Positions 27,675 through 36,197 of a stretch of 52,395 nucleotides of DNA are shown one piece after another. Every line of letters starts with the position of its first letter. Within the stretch, counting starts at the first letter, position 1. The DNA is taken from assembly GCA_005881215.1 (NCBI GenBank), contig VBDZ01000013.1, forward strand, positions 1 through 52,395, in the 5' to 3' direction. The notes beneath the pieces were generated by a model. It was not told the origin of the DNA. It did no database searches and saw nothing but the letters and a program-made list of their open reading frames with translations. Made by a program: the position numbers and the translations under genes. Source of the DNA: Chloroflexota bacterium (lineage in GTDB: Bacteria; Chloroflexota; Dormibacteria; CF-121).

Positions 27675-28694
27675 CTAGTCGAGAACCGCCCGTAGCCGGT
27701 CGGCCGACTCCTCAGCCAGGGTGTCGTTGATGAAGACCCCCGCGCCCGATTCCGAACCGGCCAGGTATTTCAGTTTCCCCTGGTCGCGCAGCACGGGATA
27801 GAACTCGACGTGCAGATGCCCCTGCGCAACCGGCCGCCCGGCGGACGCCTGGTGCATGGCCATCATGTAGGGCATCGGGACCTGAAAGAGCCGGTCGTAG
27901 GCCCGGGCGATCCGCTGCATCGCCGAGACCAGCGCCCGCCGGCCCGCCGGTGTCAGCGAGGGGAGCGCCTCCCGATGGGCCCGGGTCGCCACATGGACCT
28001 CGTAGGGCCAGCGGGCATAGCCGGGGACATACGCGACGATGCCGCTCGCGTTGATCAGGATGCGACGCCGTCCCTTCAGCTCATCCGCGACCAGCCGGCA
28101 TTGCAGGCATCCTGGCGTCTGCCGGCGCAGCTCCCCGGCCGCCACCGGCGGGATGAAGGGATACGCGTAGATCTGCCCATGCGGGTGATGCAGGGTGACC
28201 CCCACCTGCTCGCCGCGGTTCTCAAAGATGAACACGTAGCGGATCCCGCGCCGGCTGCTGAGGTCCCGATAACGATCGGTCCAGACCTCCGCCAGCTGCG
28301 CCAGGCGATCGGCCGGCAGGGTGGCAAACGAGCCCTCGTGCTCGTCGGTGTAGACCACCACCTCGCACAACCCGCCGGCCGGACGGGCCGGCACCATCGC
28401 CGGGAATCGGTTCTCAAAAACGGCGGCCTCAAAATGCGACGCCGGAATCTCGGATGAATGGCCGGGACGCGAGGGGCACAGAGGGCAGTCGGTCCGCTCC
28501 GGCAGGAAGGTGCGGCCCTGACGCGACGCGGCGACCAGCACCCATTCGCGGCGGAGCGGATTCCAGCGTCGTTGATAGGTCCCGTTCGGCATCGACGGCG
28601 CCTGATAATCCGCGGGTGGCGGCGCGTACGCACCGTAGAGATACACGTGCCGGCCGTCCGGTTGGACGATGTCGGTGCGGACCGCGCGCGGCAT
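27675..28694 (-). CDS. galT: Galactose-1-phosphate uridylyltransferase
   Basis: The 339-aa enzyme of the HIT superfamily transfers UMP between UDP-glucose and galactose 1-phosphate (Leloir pathway). Seen: the nucleophile region HHPHGQ (169-174, His172 as nucleophile by family rule), a zinc-type CPLC (70-73), FENRFPAMVP (93-102) and a C-terminal QGHLHVEFYP. No galK or galE is nearby, so it may serve nucleotide-sugar balance rather than galactose use, or act as an ADP-glucose/UDP-sugar phosphorylase-type relative. ATG 28694 is preceded by TATCAT at 7 nt and no ribosome site. Confidence 0.9.
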   Translation of the reverse strand: MPRAVRTDIVQPDGRHVYLYGAYAPPPADYQAPSMPNGTYQRRWNPLRREWVLVAASRQGRTFLPERTDCPLCPSRPGHSSEIPASHFEAAVFENRFPAMVPARPAGGLCEVVVYTDEHEGSFATLPADRLAQLAEVWTDRYRDLSSRRGIRYVFIFENRGEQVGVTLHHPHGQIYAYPFIPPVAAGELRRQTPGCLQCRLVADELKGRRRILINASGIVAYVPGYARWPYEVHVATRAHREALPSLTPAGRRALVSAMQRIARAYDRLFQVPMPYMMAMHQASAGRPVAQGHLHVEFYPVLRDQGKLKYLAGSESGAGVFINDTLAEESADRLRAVLD

Positions 28695-28701
28695 CGCGTG
28701 A

Positions 28702-28707
28702 ATGATA
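28702..28707 (-). promoter_or_regulatory. -10-like box of galT (leaderless)
   Basis: Minus strand TATCAT lies 7 nt before the galT ATG, and no ribosome site lies between. It lies between tRNA-Arg and galT. Confidence 0.4.
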
Positions 28708-28749
28708 AGCGCGGCCCTGCGGGGTCGCGATTCTGCTAATAAAGAAAAA

Positions 28750-28823
28750 TGCGCCCAGGAGGATTTGAACCCCCGCGCCCGGGTCCGTAGCCCGGTGCTC
28801 TATCCAGGCTGAGCTATGGGCGC
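28750..28823 (-). tRNA. tRNA-Arg (anticodon ACG)
   Basis: The 74-nt cloverleaf has acceptor GCGCCCA/TGGGCGC, D-arm GCTC/GAGC, anticodon stem CCGGG/CCCGG with loop CTACGGA (anticodon ACG, inosine-modified to read CGU/CGC/CGA) and T-arm GGGGG-TTCAAAT-CCTCC with one G-T pair. A T-rich stretch (ATTTTTCTTTATTAG) directly follows the 3' end. CCA is not encoded. Confidence 0.95.
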
Positions 28824-28835
28824 ATTGCGGAAGAC

Positions 28836-29435
28836 CTATTGTAGTTCGAACGTCGACAGCGTCGTGTAACGAGGCGGTCCCGATCCCAGCTGGCTCCGGA
28901 TCAGCCGGACCTCGTTGACGGGGACGGCGCCGAGCACCGGCTCCCGCCAGCGCGCCTGCCAGTCGGTGAGGAGCTTGCGTTGCGCACCCCGCAGCGGTCT
29001 CCGCACCCGGGCCAGGGTCAAATGCGGGTGGAACCGATCCTCGATCGCAAGGTCGGCGTCGCGCAAGGTCTTCCCCAGTTGCGACTGCAGCGTCATCAAG
29101 CGGGGCAGCTCGGCGCCAACCATTCCGGCCCACAGCACCTGTGCCCGCGCCAGGTTGGGAAAAGTGCCCACGCCCTGCGCCGAGACCGCAAACCGTTGAT
29201 GGCGGGCGACGACCGGCGCCAGGGCCGCCGGTAACCGTTCGACGTCGGCGACCGGCAGGTGGCCGAGGAAGTGCAGGGTGAGGTGCATCCGCTCGATGGG
29301 ATTGATCCGGAGGTAGTCCGCCAGCGGCAGCAGGTCATCGAGCGGACCCTGCAGACGGTTCCGAACCGCGTCAGGCAGCTCGATCGCGAGGAAGACCCGC
29401 CAGCGTTCGGGTTCAGCTGCCGGCGTGGCTGCCAA
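28836..29435 (-). CDS. thpR: RNA 2',3'-cyclic phosphodiesterase (ThpR / 2'-5' ligase family)
   Basis: The 199-aa product has the two HxTx motifs of the 2H phosphoesterase family: HLTL (51-54) and HLTL in FHPHLTLARV (138-141). It also has the starting strand RVFLAIELP and the FPNLARAQVLWAG middle segment. The family hydrolyses 2',3'-cyclic phosphates on RNA and reverses 2'-5' ligation in vitro; the role in the cell is unclear. The start is uncertain. TTG 29435 overlaps the upstream stop by 23 bp; ATG 29483 would overlap by 71 bp and adds a non-family Arg-rich leader. It is the last gene of the run that begins with the aminotransferase. Confidence 0.88.
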   Translation of the reverse strand: MAATPAAEPERWRVFLAIELPDAVRNRLQGPLDDLLPLADYLRINPIERMHLTLHFLGHLPVADVERLPAALAPVVARHQRFAVSAQGVGTFPNLARAQVLWAGMVGAELPRLMTLQSQLGKTLRDADLAIEDRFHPHLTLARVRRPLRGAQRKLLTDWQARWREPVLGAVPVNEVRLIRSQLGSGPPRYTTLSTFELQ

Positions 29436-30288
29436 CCTTGATGGCGAGCTTGCGGTCCCGCCGCAGCGCCGCCACGCGGTCATCGATGAACTTTGTAAAC
29501 CAGGTCGGCGTGCCCTGCGGGCTGAAGACGTCGACGGTCGGTGCCAGTACCAGGATGACCGCCAGGTGCACCTGGTCGGCCCGCCGCTCCAGCACGGTCG
29601 CGATCGTAAACCCGCGATCGGTCCGGATCATGCCACTGACGGTGCCGGTGGTCAGCGCCTGCACCGCGGTGGCAAGCGCCGGCTCAGGGAGATCGGCCGG
29701 GCGCAGCCAGCCGACGTCGCCACCTCGAGCGAACGTCCCGGCATCGTCGCTCCACCGGGCCGCCACCGACGAGAAGCTCTGTCCGGACTGCAGCTCGTGC
29801 GCCGCGGAGCCGGCGCGATCTTTCGCCATCGCCGTGACCAACGCGACTTCGGTCAGCAGCGCCCCTTGATAGGCCAGGAAACTCCCGGCGGTGAAGCCGT
29901 TGCGGCTGAGCGCCGCGGCGAACGCGGTGCCTCCGGCGCGCGCCCGTAAGGTATCGATGCGCGACTGGACCGCGTGATCGCTGACCGTGATACCGCGTTT
30001 CTCAGCTTCCAGATGGATCACCTCCTCCCGCACCAGCTGGTCGATGGTGAAGTCTTCCAACCGCTGGCTCGGCACCGGGCTCGGAATCGCCTCCGGGATG
30101 CCAAGGAACGGGTCGCGGTGGCGGCTCACCTCGAGTCGCGCCTGGTAGGCCTTCATCGAGATATCGTGGCCGTCCACAACGGCGGCGGCCGGCTCCGAAA
30201 ACGGAATCGAGACCGCCGGCCCGTTGCAGGCATTGAGCGCGCCGCCGAGGACCAGGAGCAGGACGCAGCGCCGCAAGGCGAGCCTCAT
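29413..30288 (-). CDS. SurA/PpiC-type peptidyl-prolyl isomerase lipoprotein
   Basis: From ATG 30288 the 291-aa product starts MRLALRRC, a hydrophobic core and the lipobox GALNAC (Cys20), so it is anchored outside the membrane. A SurA-like N-terminal helical part follows, with VVDGHDISMKAYQARLE and DQLVREEVIHLEAEKRGI. A parvulin domain follows (about 165-265) with QSGQSFSSVAARWSDD, GGDVGWLRPADLP and GTVSGMIRTDRGFTI. Proteins like PrsA assist folding of exported proteins. The ATG overlaps the stop of the FAD oxidase (TAATG), so it is coexpressed with a metabolic operon that has no obvious use for it. Confidence 0.88.
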   Translation of the reverse strand: MRLALRRCVLLLVLGGALNACNGPAVSIPFSEPAAAVVDGHDISMKAYQARLEVSRHRDPFLGIPEAIPSPVPSQRLEDFTIDQLVREEVIHLEAEKRGITVSDHAVQSRIDTLRARAGGTAFAAALSRNGFTAGSFLAYQGALLTEVALVTAMAKDRAGSAAHELQSGQSFSSVAARWSDDAGTFARGGDVGWLRPADLPEPALATAVQALTTGTVSGMIRTDRGFTIATVLERRADQVHLAVILVLAPTVDVFSPQGTPTWFTKFIDDRVAALRRDRKLAIKVGSHAGS

Positions 30289-31409
30289 TACACCACGTTG
30301 CGCTCGGGTTGCAGTGCGCCCGCGGCAAACCGGTCGGGCGCAAACGCGCCGAGATCCACCGGCGGCGCCCCTTTGAGCATCCACTCGGCGAGCCAGCGGC
30401 CGATCACGGGCGCCATCATGAACCCGTGGCCGCTAAAGCCGCCGGCGATCCACAGCCCTGGCTGCAACGGGCCGATCAGCGGCTGGAAGTCCGGCGTGTT
30501 CTCGTAGAGTCCTGCCCATCCGGTTTTGACGCGGGCATCGAGCAATGGCGGCCAGCGACGCTGCGCCACGGCGATGATCCGATCGAGAAACGACCAATCC
30601 AGCGTGATGTCGTCGCCTGCCGGAACCGAGTTATCACCCATCCCGAAGAGCACGCCCTCGCCCTCGGGGTGGAAATAGAACGACGTGTGAAAGTCGATGG
30701 TCATCGGGTTATCCCGCCGAATCCCGGCGAACGGGTCGGTGGTGAAGACCTGCCGGCGAGACGGCTCGATGGGAAGCGCCAGCCCGCGCCGTGCGCCGAC
30801 CGCCGCCGCCCAGGGGCCGGCGCAGATCACCGTGTCGGTGGCGAGCAGCTCGCCAGCCGCCGATCGCACCCCGCTCACGGCCGCCCCGTCATCCAGGAAG
30901 CCGTCGACCGTCGTGTCCTCGAGGATCACCGTGCCAAGCCGGCGCGCCGCGGTGGCGAATCCGTAGGTGACGTCGTTGGGCCCGGCCAGCCCATCGCTGG
31001 GGCAGAAGGTCGCCCCGGCAAGGTCGCCGGTTTCAAGTCCTGGAACGATCGCCCGAGCCTCGAGTGGGCTCAACTCCCGAACGTCCGTGACCCCGAGCCG
31101 TCGCTGCAACTGGGCCGCTTCATGGAACCGCTCGCGCTCCTCAGACGTCGATAGCAGGAAGAGATAACCGACCTGGCGGAAGTCCGCGGTCTGTCCGGTC
31201 GCCTGTGAGAAGTTCGCCAGCAGCCGCTTCGCCTCCATCCCGATCCGAATGTTGATCTCGGTGGAGAACTGCGCCCGGACGCCGCCGGCGCAAGCAGCCG
31301 TCGCACCCTGGCCGATGCGGCCGCGATCGACGACCACCACCCGCCGGCCGGCGCTGGCCAGGTAGAACGCGAGGCTGCAACCCATCACCCCGGCGCCGAT
31401 GATGGCCAC
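30288..31409 (-). CDS. FAD-dependent amine / amino-acid oxidase (DAO family)
   Basis: This 373-aa protein of the glycine-oxidase/sarcosine-oxidase-beta type begins at GTG 31409 almost directly with the FAD Rossmann strand AIIGAGVMGCSLAFYL (GxGxxG at 5-10). It continues through RGRIGQGATAACAGGVRAQFS and the ICAGPWAA motif, to a C-terminal FAD contact GLWIAGGFSGHGFMMAPVIG. Family members oxidise secondary amines or D-amino acids and give H2O2 or pass electrons on. With ureohydrolase, aminotransferase and aldehyde dehydrogenase genes upstream, an amino-acid or polyamine derivative is the likely substrate; which one cannot be told. Confidence 0.9.
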   Translation of the reverse strand: MAIIGAGVMGCSLAFYLASAGRRVVVVDRGRIGQGATAACAGGVRAQFSTEINIRIGMEAKRLLANFSQATGQTADFRQVGYLFLLSTSEERERFHEAAQLQRRLGVTDVRELSPLEARAIVPGLETGDLAGATFCPSDGLAGPNDVTYGFATAARRLGTVILEDTTVDGFLDDGAAVSGVRSAAGELLATDTVICAGPWAAAVGARRGLALPIEPSRRQVFTTDPFAGIRRDNPMTIDFHTSFYFHPEGEGVLFGMGDNSVPAGDDITLDWSFLDRIIAVAQRRWPPLLDARVKTGWAGLYENTPDFQPLIGPLQPGLWIAGGFSGHGFMMAPVIGRWLAEWMLKGAPPVDLGAFAPDRFAAGALQPERNVV

Positions 31410-31428
31410 GTCGGCGCGGCGCGCGACC

Positions 31429-32340
31429 TCAGCCGGCTTTGCCGAGTTTCACCATCCCCAGGAACTCGAAGATGAATTTCAGGGCGGCCAGACTGGTGAC
31501 GTAGCCGGCATCGAGTGGGGGCGCGACTTCGTCGACATCCAGTCCGGCCAGGCGCACGCCGCGCAGCTGGCGCAGGAAATCCAGCAACTCGCGCGAAGTC
31601 AGTCCGCCGGCGGATGGCACCCCGGTGCCCGGCGCATACGACGGATCGAGGGAATCGATGTCCAGCGAAATGTGGAGCGCGTCGGAGCCGATCCGCGACC
31701 CGATCTCATCGGCGAGCTGGCTGCCGGTCCAGCGATGCGCGGTCGCGGCGGGGACCAGGGTGACGCCCATCTTTCGAATGTATTCGACCTCTTCCCAGTC
31801 GTAGTCGCGGCAGCCGAGCAGCGTCACCTTGCGCGGGTCGATGTCCCCCAGCTCGAGCCCGCGGCGCAACGCGCACCCATTCGACCAGCGGGTGTGGCGC
31901 GAGATGTCGTTCAGGTCCGGATGGGCGTCGATATAGAGGATGCTCAGCCGCCCATTCAGCCGGCGCTGCTGCGCGACCAGGGTCGGGCTGGCGGTGGTAT
32001 GGTCGCCTCCGAGGACGAGGGGCAGCGTGCCAGCGGGCGTGGCGGCGATGTCGTTTGCCACCGCGTCGACGTTGGCGCCCATGTCACCATCGACCAGCGG
32101 CAGGTCACCGTCGTCCTGGATGGTGACGCTGTCGAACAGCTCGGCCTGCTCGCTGACCGGGGCAAAGATGGCGGACAGCCGGCGCAGCACTGCAGGCGCC
32201 TTGGCCGCACCCGGCCGGTAGAGCGAGCCACGTTCCATCGGCACGCCCACGATCCGAACATCCGGGTTCGAACCCGAGGCCGGTGGCTTGAGCCCGGCCC
32301 AGATCGAGAGCCCAGTGGTATTGAACTCGTGCTCGTTCAC
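31429..32340 (-). CDS. Ureohydrolase (arginase/agmatinase family)
   Basis: The 303-aa protein has the binuclear manganese ligands of the family: GGDHT (about 110-114), DAHPDLND (about 137-144) and SLDIDSLDPSYAPGTG (about 224-239). Family members hydrolyse a guanidino group to release urea (arginine, agmatine, guanidinobutyrate) or formamide. The substrate loop SNGCALRRG does not clearly match arginase or agmatinase. The C-terminal RLAGLDVDEVAPPLD segment is typical. Its ATG overlaps the stop of the hydrolase gene (ATGA), and the FAD oxidase follows 19 bp later. Confidence 0.9.
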   Translation of the reverse strand: MNEHEFNTTGLSIWAGLKPPASGSNPDVRIVGVPMERGSLYRPGAAKAPAVLRRLSAIFAPVSEQAELFDSVTIQDDGDLPLVDGDMGANVDAVANDIAATPAGTLPLVLGGDHTTASPTLVAQQRRLNGRLSILYIDAHPDLNDISRHTRWSNGCALRRGLELGDIDPRKVTLLGCRDYDWEEVEYIRKMGVTLVPAATAHRWTGSQLADEIGSRIGSDALHISLDIDSLDPSYAPGTGVPSAGGLTSRELLDFLRQLRGVRLAGLDVDEVAPPLDAGYVTSLAALKFIFEFLGMVKLGKAG

Positions 32341-33230
32341 GTTGACAAGAACGACGAAATCGCTTCAACCTGCGCCGCGATCAGGGTCGGGGTCCAACCA
32401 TGTCCGGCCGCCTCGATAACCCGGATCTCCGCCTGGGGCACGAGCTGCCGCAGGTTGCGGATGGCGTCGACGTCAACCGTGCGATCGTCCGCGGCCACCA
32501 CCACCAGCGCCGGCTTGCGCCAGGTCTTGAGGAACTCGCGATAGTCGCGGGTAATCCCGTCGCGCAGCCACTGGCGGGCCGCCCGGCCATCCGCCCGGTG
32601 CTGGTTGTCGAAATTCACCTGGGCGTCGTAGGGATCGACGCCGGGACCTTCGACCAGGAACCGCTTGTAGAGATCCGACACTGTCCGGTTCCGGCGCAGC
32701 CGGTCGACGCACCAGAAGACCGGGCCGGCGGTGAAGATGGCCACCTGGCGCTTGAAAGCGGTCCGCAAGGTCTGCGGCGAATAGATCGGCGTGTGCAAGA
32801 CGAGGCGGGCGATCCGGTCGCGAAAGCGCGAGGCGTACTCCAGCGCGACCGTGGCGCCCAGGCAGATGCCTCCCACATCGTGCTCGCCGAGCCCCAATCG
32901 GTCGACAAAGGCCCGAAGAAACTCCGCATGGCTGCCCACGGTGAAGGGCGGCTCGCCGGCCGCCGTCTCACCACATCCCGGCAGGTCGGGGATCAGCACT
33001 CGGCGGTGTCCGGCAAAGGCCGGCCCCCAGGTGTGGAAGTTCTCGAGCGAGCCGATGAAGCCGTGACATAACAGCAGCGGCTGGCCCGATCCCTGGTCGA
33101 GGTAGCGGACCCGTCGCTGCCCGACGTCGATGAACTGGATATGTTGCGTACTGACCGCGGTCGCTATTCTCCCGTGTCGATCTGCGCCTTCTGCAGACGA
33201 CCGCTGTAGTCGACGTAGATGGTCTTCCAC
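32337..33230 (-). CDS. Alpha/beta hydrolase with cysteine nucleophile
   Basis: The fold is clear: oxyanion strand LLCHGFIGSLENFHTW, the elbow GGICLGATVAL, the acid in VVVAADDRTVDV and the His in EAAGHGW. The elbow reads G-I-C-L-G instead of G-x-S-x-G, and the codon is TGC, so the nucleophile is Cys. Dienelactone hydrolase is the known Cys case, but the rest here is closer to meta-cleavage-product or lipase-like hydrolases. The start is uncertain: ATG 33230 overlaps the aldehyde dehydrogenase end by 67 bp, and no ATG, GTG or TTG lies between it and the first family strand. Either that overlap is real or a rare start codon is used. Confidence 0.85.
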   Translation of the reverse strand: MEDHLRRLQRSSAEGADRHGRIATAVSTQHIQFIDVGQRRVRYLDQGSGQPLLLCHGFIGSLENFHTWGPAFAGHRRVLIPDLPGCGETAAGEPPFTVGSHAEFLRAFVDRLGLGEHDVGGICLGATVALEYASRFRDRIARLVLHTPIYSPQTLRTAFKRQVAIFTAGPVFWCVDRLRRNRTVSDLYKRFLVEGPGVDPYDAQVNFDNQHRADGRAARQWLRDGITRDYREFLKTWRKPALVVVAADDRTVDVDAIRNLRQLVPQAEIRVIEAAGHGWTPTLIAAQVEAISSFLST

Positions 33231-34681
33231 TCGGTGAACTCATCGAGCGCGACGGTGCCGGCTTCGCGGTGACCGTTGCCGGTGTTCTTCACGCCGCCAA
33301 AGGGCAGCTGAATCTCGGCGCCGATGGTGGGCGCGTTGACATACACGATGCCCGATTGCATCTCTTCCATGGCGTGAAAGGCCTTGCGCAGGTCGTTGGT
33401 GTAGATCGACATCGACAGTCCGTACTGGGTCGAGTTGGCGACGTCGAGCGCCTCCTCCAGATTGCTGACCGGCATCACGAGGGTGGAGGGGCCGAAGATC
33501 TCCTCCTGCGCCATCCGCATGTCCTTGCGGCCGTCGGCGAAGATGGTCGGCCGGTAGAACCAGCCCTCGGAGCCGGCGAAGTCGCCGCCGTGGACCAGCC
33601 GGGCGTGCTCCTTCTTGCCGATCTCGGTGTACTCGTGCACCTTCTTGAGCGCCGCCTCGTTGATCACCGGACCCATGTCGGTGTCCGGCTGCAGGCCGTC
33701 GCCCACCTTCATCTTGGCCGCCCGCTCCTGGAGTTGGTCGGTGAAGTCTTTCTCGACTTTCTTGTCGACGATCAAGCGGGAAGCGGCGGTGCAGCGCTGC
33801 CCGGACGTGCCAAAGGCCGCCCAGAGCGCACCGTCGACCGCCAGCGGTAGATCGGCGTCGTCGAGGACGACGATGGCATTCTTGCCGCCGAGCTCCAACC
33901 CCAAGCGCTTCAGGTTGTGGCCGGCAATCTCCGCGATGTGCCGCCCGGCGGCCGTGGAGCCGGTGAACGAGATGCCCTGCACCCGCGGATCCTTGACCAG
34001 CACGTCACCCACGTCGGCGCCGCTGCCGGTCACGAGGTTCAGGACACCGCCTGGCAGACCCGCCTCTTCGAGGATCTCGACCAGCTTGGTGGCGATGATC
34101 GGCGTGTCCGACGCGGGCTTGAAGACCACGGTGTTGCCGGCCATCACGGCCGGGAAGATCTTCCAGGAGGGGATCGCCATCGGAAAGTTCCAGGGCGTGA
34201 TACAGGCGACCACGCCCAGGGGGACCCGCTCGGTCATGCACCACTTGTTGCGCAGCTCGGACGGCACCGTCTCCCCGTGCGGGTGCCGTCCCAGGCCGGC
34301 GGCGTACTTGCCCATGTCGATCGCTTCCTGGACGTCTCCGCCCGTCTCCTTGAGGACCTTGCCCATCTCCTGGGTCATCAGCCGGGCGAGCTCGTCTTTA
34401 CGCTGCTCGATGATCAGCGCCGCCTTGAGGACGATCTCGCCCCGCGCCGGCGCCGGCGTGTGCCGCCACCCGGAGAACGCCTTGTGCGCCGCCTCGATGG
34501 CGGCGTTGACGTCGTCGGCATTCGACGCTTGCATCACCCCGAGGACCTGGTCCTTATGCGCCGGGTTTAGCGAGGTGAAGGTCTTTCCGCTCTTCGACTC
34601 CACCCACCGACCGCCGATGTAGTTCTTGTAGGTCTTCGCCTCGGTTCGCTTGCCACGTTCGGTCGTCATCGTCTGGCTCAT
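33164..34681 (-). CDS. Aldehyde dehydrogenase (NAD(P)+)
   Basis: The 505-aa enzyme has all family marks: TPWNFPMAIPSWK (cofactor Lys), the base Glu in LELGGKN (about 263), the nucleophile Cys in GTSGQRCTAASR (about 297) and EEIFGPSTLVMP. It resembles ketoglutarate-semialdehyde or aminoadipate-semialdehyde types rather than simple acetaldehyde enzymes. ATG 34681 is chosen because AGGAGG lies just upstream and the protein then starts near the normal N-terminus; the ATG overlaps the aminotransferase stop (ATGA). Its place directly behind a GabT-like aminotransferase suggests it oxidises the aldehyde that enzyme makes. Confidence 0.94.
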   Translation of the reverse strand: MSQTMTTERGKRTEAKTYKNYIGGRWVESKSGKTFTSLNPAHKDQVLGVMQASNADDVNAAIEAAHKAFSGWRHTPAPARGEIVLKAALIIEQRKDELARLMTQEMGKVLKETGGDVQEAIDMGKYAAGLGRHPHGETVPSELRNKWCMTERVPLGVVACITPWNFPMAIPSWKIFPAVMAGNTVVFKPASDTPIIATKLVEILEEAGLPGGVLNLVTGSGADVGDVLVKDPRVQGISFTGSTAAGRHIAEIAGHNLKRLGLELGGKNAIVVLDDADLPLAVDGALWAAFGTSGQRCTAASRLIVDKKVEKDFTDQLQERAAKMKVGDGLQPDTDMGPVINEAALKKVHEYTEIGKKEHARLVHGGDFAGSEGWFYRPTIFADGRKDMRMAQEEIFGPSTLVMPVSNLEEALDVANSTQYGLSMSIYTNDLRKAFHAMEEMQSGIVYVNAPTIGAEIQLPFGGVKNTGNGHREAGTVALDEFTEWKTIYVDYSGRLQKAQIDTGE

Positions 34682-35994
34682 GCCGCCACCTCCTGAAACG
34701 CACCGTTTAAGATCTCCCATCCTTCGTCGAGCTCCGCCTGCGAAATGTTGAGCGGTGGCACCAGCCGCAGGACGTTGTCATGCGGGCCACAGCTGAGCAC
34801 CACCATGCCGGAATCGAGACACACCTGCCGGATTTTTTTCTGCAGCTCCTTGTTCGGTGAGCCGTCCGGGTTGACCAGTTCGACGCCCACCATCAAGCCC
34901 AGGCCGCGCACCTCCCCGATGGCCGGCGACTGTTGCTGCAAACGGCGCAGCCGACGCAGCAGGTCGTTACCCTTTTCAGTGGCGTTCGCCAGGATGCCAT
35001 CCCGCTCGAAGACCTCCAGGGTGGCCACGGCGGCGGCGCAGGAGACAGGGTTGCCGCCGAAGGTCGATCCATGCGCGGCCGGCTCCCACTGGTCCATCAG
35101 TTTCGAGCTGGCCACCACCGCGCTCAGCGGCAGACCGGAGGCGATCGACTTGGCCAGCGTCATGATGTCGGGCACCACGCCCGTGTGCTCGCAGGCGAAC
35201 ATCTTCCCGGTACGGCCATAGCCGCTCTGCACCTCATCGGCGATCAGCAGGATGCCGTGCTGGTCGCAGAGCGCTCGCAGCCGCGGCATGAAGCCGGCCG
35301 GTGGCACCACGTATCCGCCCTCGCCCAACACCGGCTCCACGATGAAGGCAGCGATGTTGCGCGGCGGGACCCGAGTGTCGAGCATCTCCTCGATGAAGTC
35401 GAAGACATAGGTCAGCGTCGCCTCCTCCCCTGGTCCGCTGGGGTTGCGATACGGGTAGGGGTAGGGCGCGTGGTAGACGCCCGGCAGGAAGGGTTCGTAG
35501 CGCTCTCGGTAGTAGCTCTTCGACGCGGTCAACGAGAGCGCGCCGTAGGTGCGCCCGTGGAAGGCGCCCTGGAAGGCGATCAACGCGGACCGGCCGGTGG
35601 TGTAGCGCGCCAGCTTGATCGCCCCCTCGACCGCCTCCGCGCCACTGTTCGCGAAGAAGACCTTGTCGAGCTTGCCGGGCGCCACGGCGGCGATCCGCTC
35701 GGCCAGCTCGATCGCCGGCTCATGGTGGGCCACCACCGAGGTATGCACCAGCCTGTCGAGCTGCTCGTGGGCGGCGCGCAGCACGTCAGGGTGTCCGTGG
35801 CCGAGGTTGGTGACGGCGATCCCCGAGGCGAAGTCGAGGTAGCGGCGGCCGTCGACCGCGTACAGGTACGAACCCTGGGCGTGATCGATCACCAGCGGGG
35901 TGTAGCGGTAAAGAACCTGGGAGAGGTGGGCGCGTTCCCGCGCCAGCCACTCCTCCTGGCTACCGTCGGCGGGGTTTTCTTTGACGAGTCTCAT
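34678..35994 (-). CDS. Class III (omega) aminotransferase, GabT-like
   Basis: The 438-aa PLP enzyme has VFFANSGAEAVEGAIKLAR, the GAFHGRTYGA loop, ILLIADEVQSGYGRTGK (PLP Asp) and the Schiff-base Lys in TLAKSIASG (about 282). Such enzymes move the terminal amino group of GABA, ornithine, putrescine or beta-alanine to a keto acid. ATG 35994 is supported by AGGAGG 5 nt upstream; the frame extends 7 codons further but without a better site. It heads the operon of aldehyde dehydrogenase, hydrolase, ureohydrolase and FAD oxidase. Arginine or agmatine breakdown through ornithine or putrescine would use these activities in order. Confidence 0.93.
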   Translation of the reverse strand: MRLVKENPADGSQEEWLARERAHLSQVLYRYTPLVIDHAQGSYLYAVDGRRYLDFASGIAVTNLGHGHPDVLRAAHEQLDRLVHTSVVAHHEPAIELAERIAAVAPGKLDKVFFANSGAEAVEGAIKLARYTTGRSALIAFQGAFHGRTYGALSLTASKSYYRERYEPFLPGVYHAPYPYPYRNPSGPGEEATLTYVFDFIEEMLDTRVPPRNIAAFIVEPVLGEGGYVVPPAGFMPRLRALCDQHGILLIADEVQSGYGRTGKMFACEHTGVVPDIMTLAKSIASGLPLSAVVASSKLMDQWEPAAHGSTFGGNPVSCAAAVATLEVFERDGILANATEKGNDLLRRLRRLQQQSPAIGEVRGLGLMVGVELVNPDGSPNKELQKKIRQVCLDSGMVVLSCGPHDNVLRLVPPLNISQAELDEGWEILNGAFQEVAA

Positions 35995-36156
35995 AGAGCC
36001 TCCTTGTTTGCGCATCCGGATCGGACACCTGGCCGAAGCCGGCTGCTGGCGGAGGCTGCCCGTCGGTCGAAGCCCACCAGGTACAGCTGATACCTGCGTG
36101 AATCATGGTTGTGCCGAATTCAACGGCGAGCTAATGGTAGTTCTTTGTCCATTTTC

Positions 36157-36193
36157 ACCCTCCCCCCTTGCGGGGGAGGGTCGGGGTGGGGGG
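36157..36193. repeat. Dispersed G/C-run repeat, copy 1
   Basis: An inverted pair of arms (CCCTCCCCCC and GGGGGAGGG around TTGC) is followed by two more G runs (GGGG, GGGGGG). It ends 4 nt before the minus-strand stop codon of the membrane gene at 36198. It is closely similar to the copies at 41868 and 51690 and in the same orientation. It can form a hairpin, and its G runs could form a quadruplex on the plus strand. The rest of the gap to the aminotransferase start (about 36000-36156) holds no gene that I can support. Confidence 0.85.
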
Positions 36194-36197
36194 TTCC

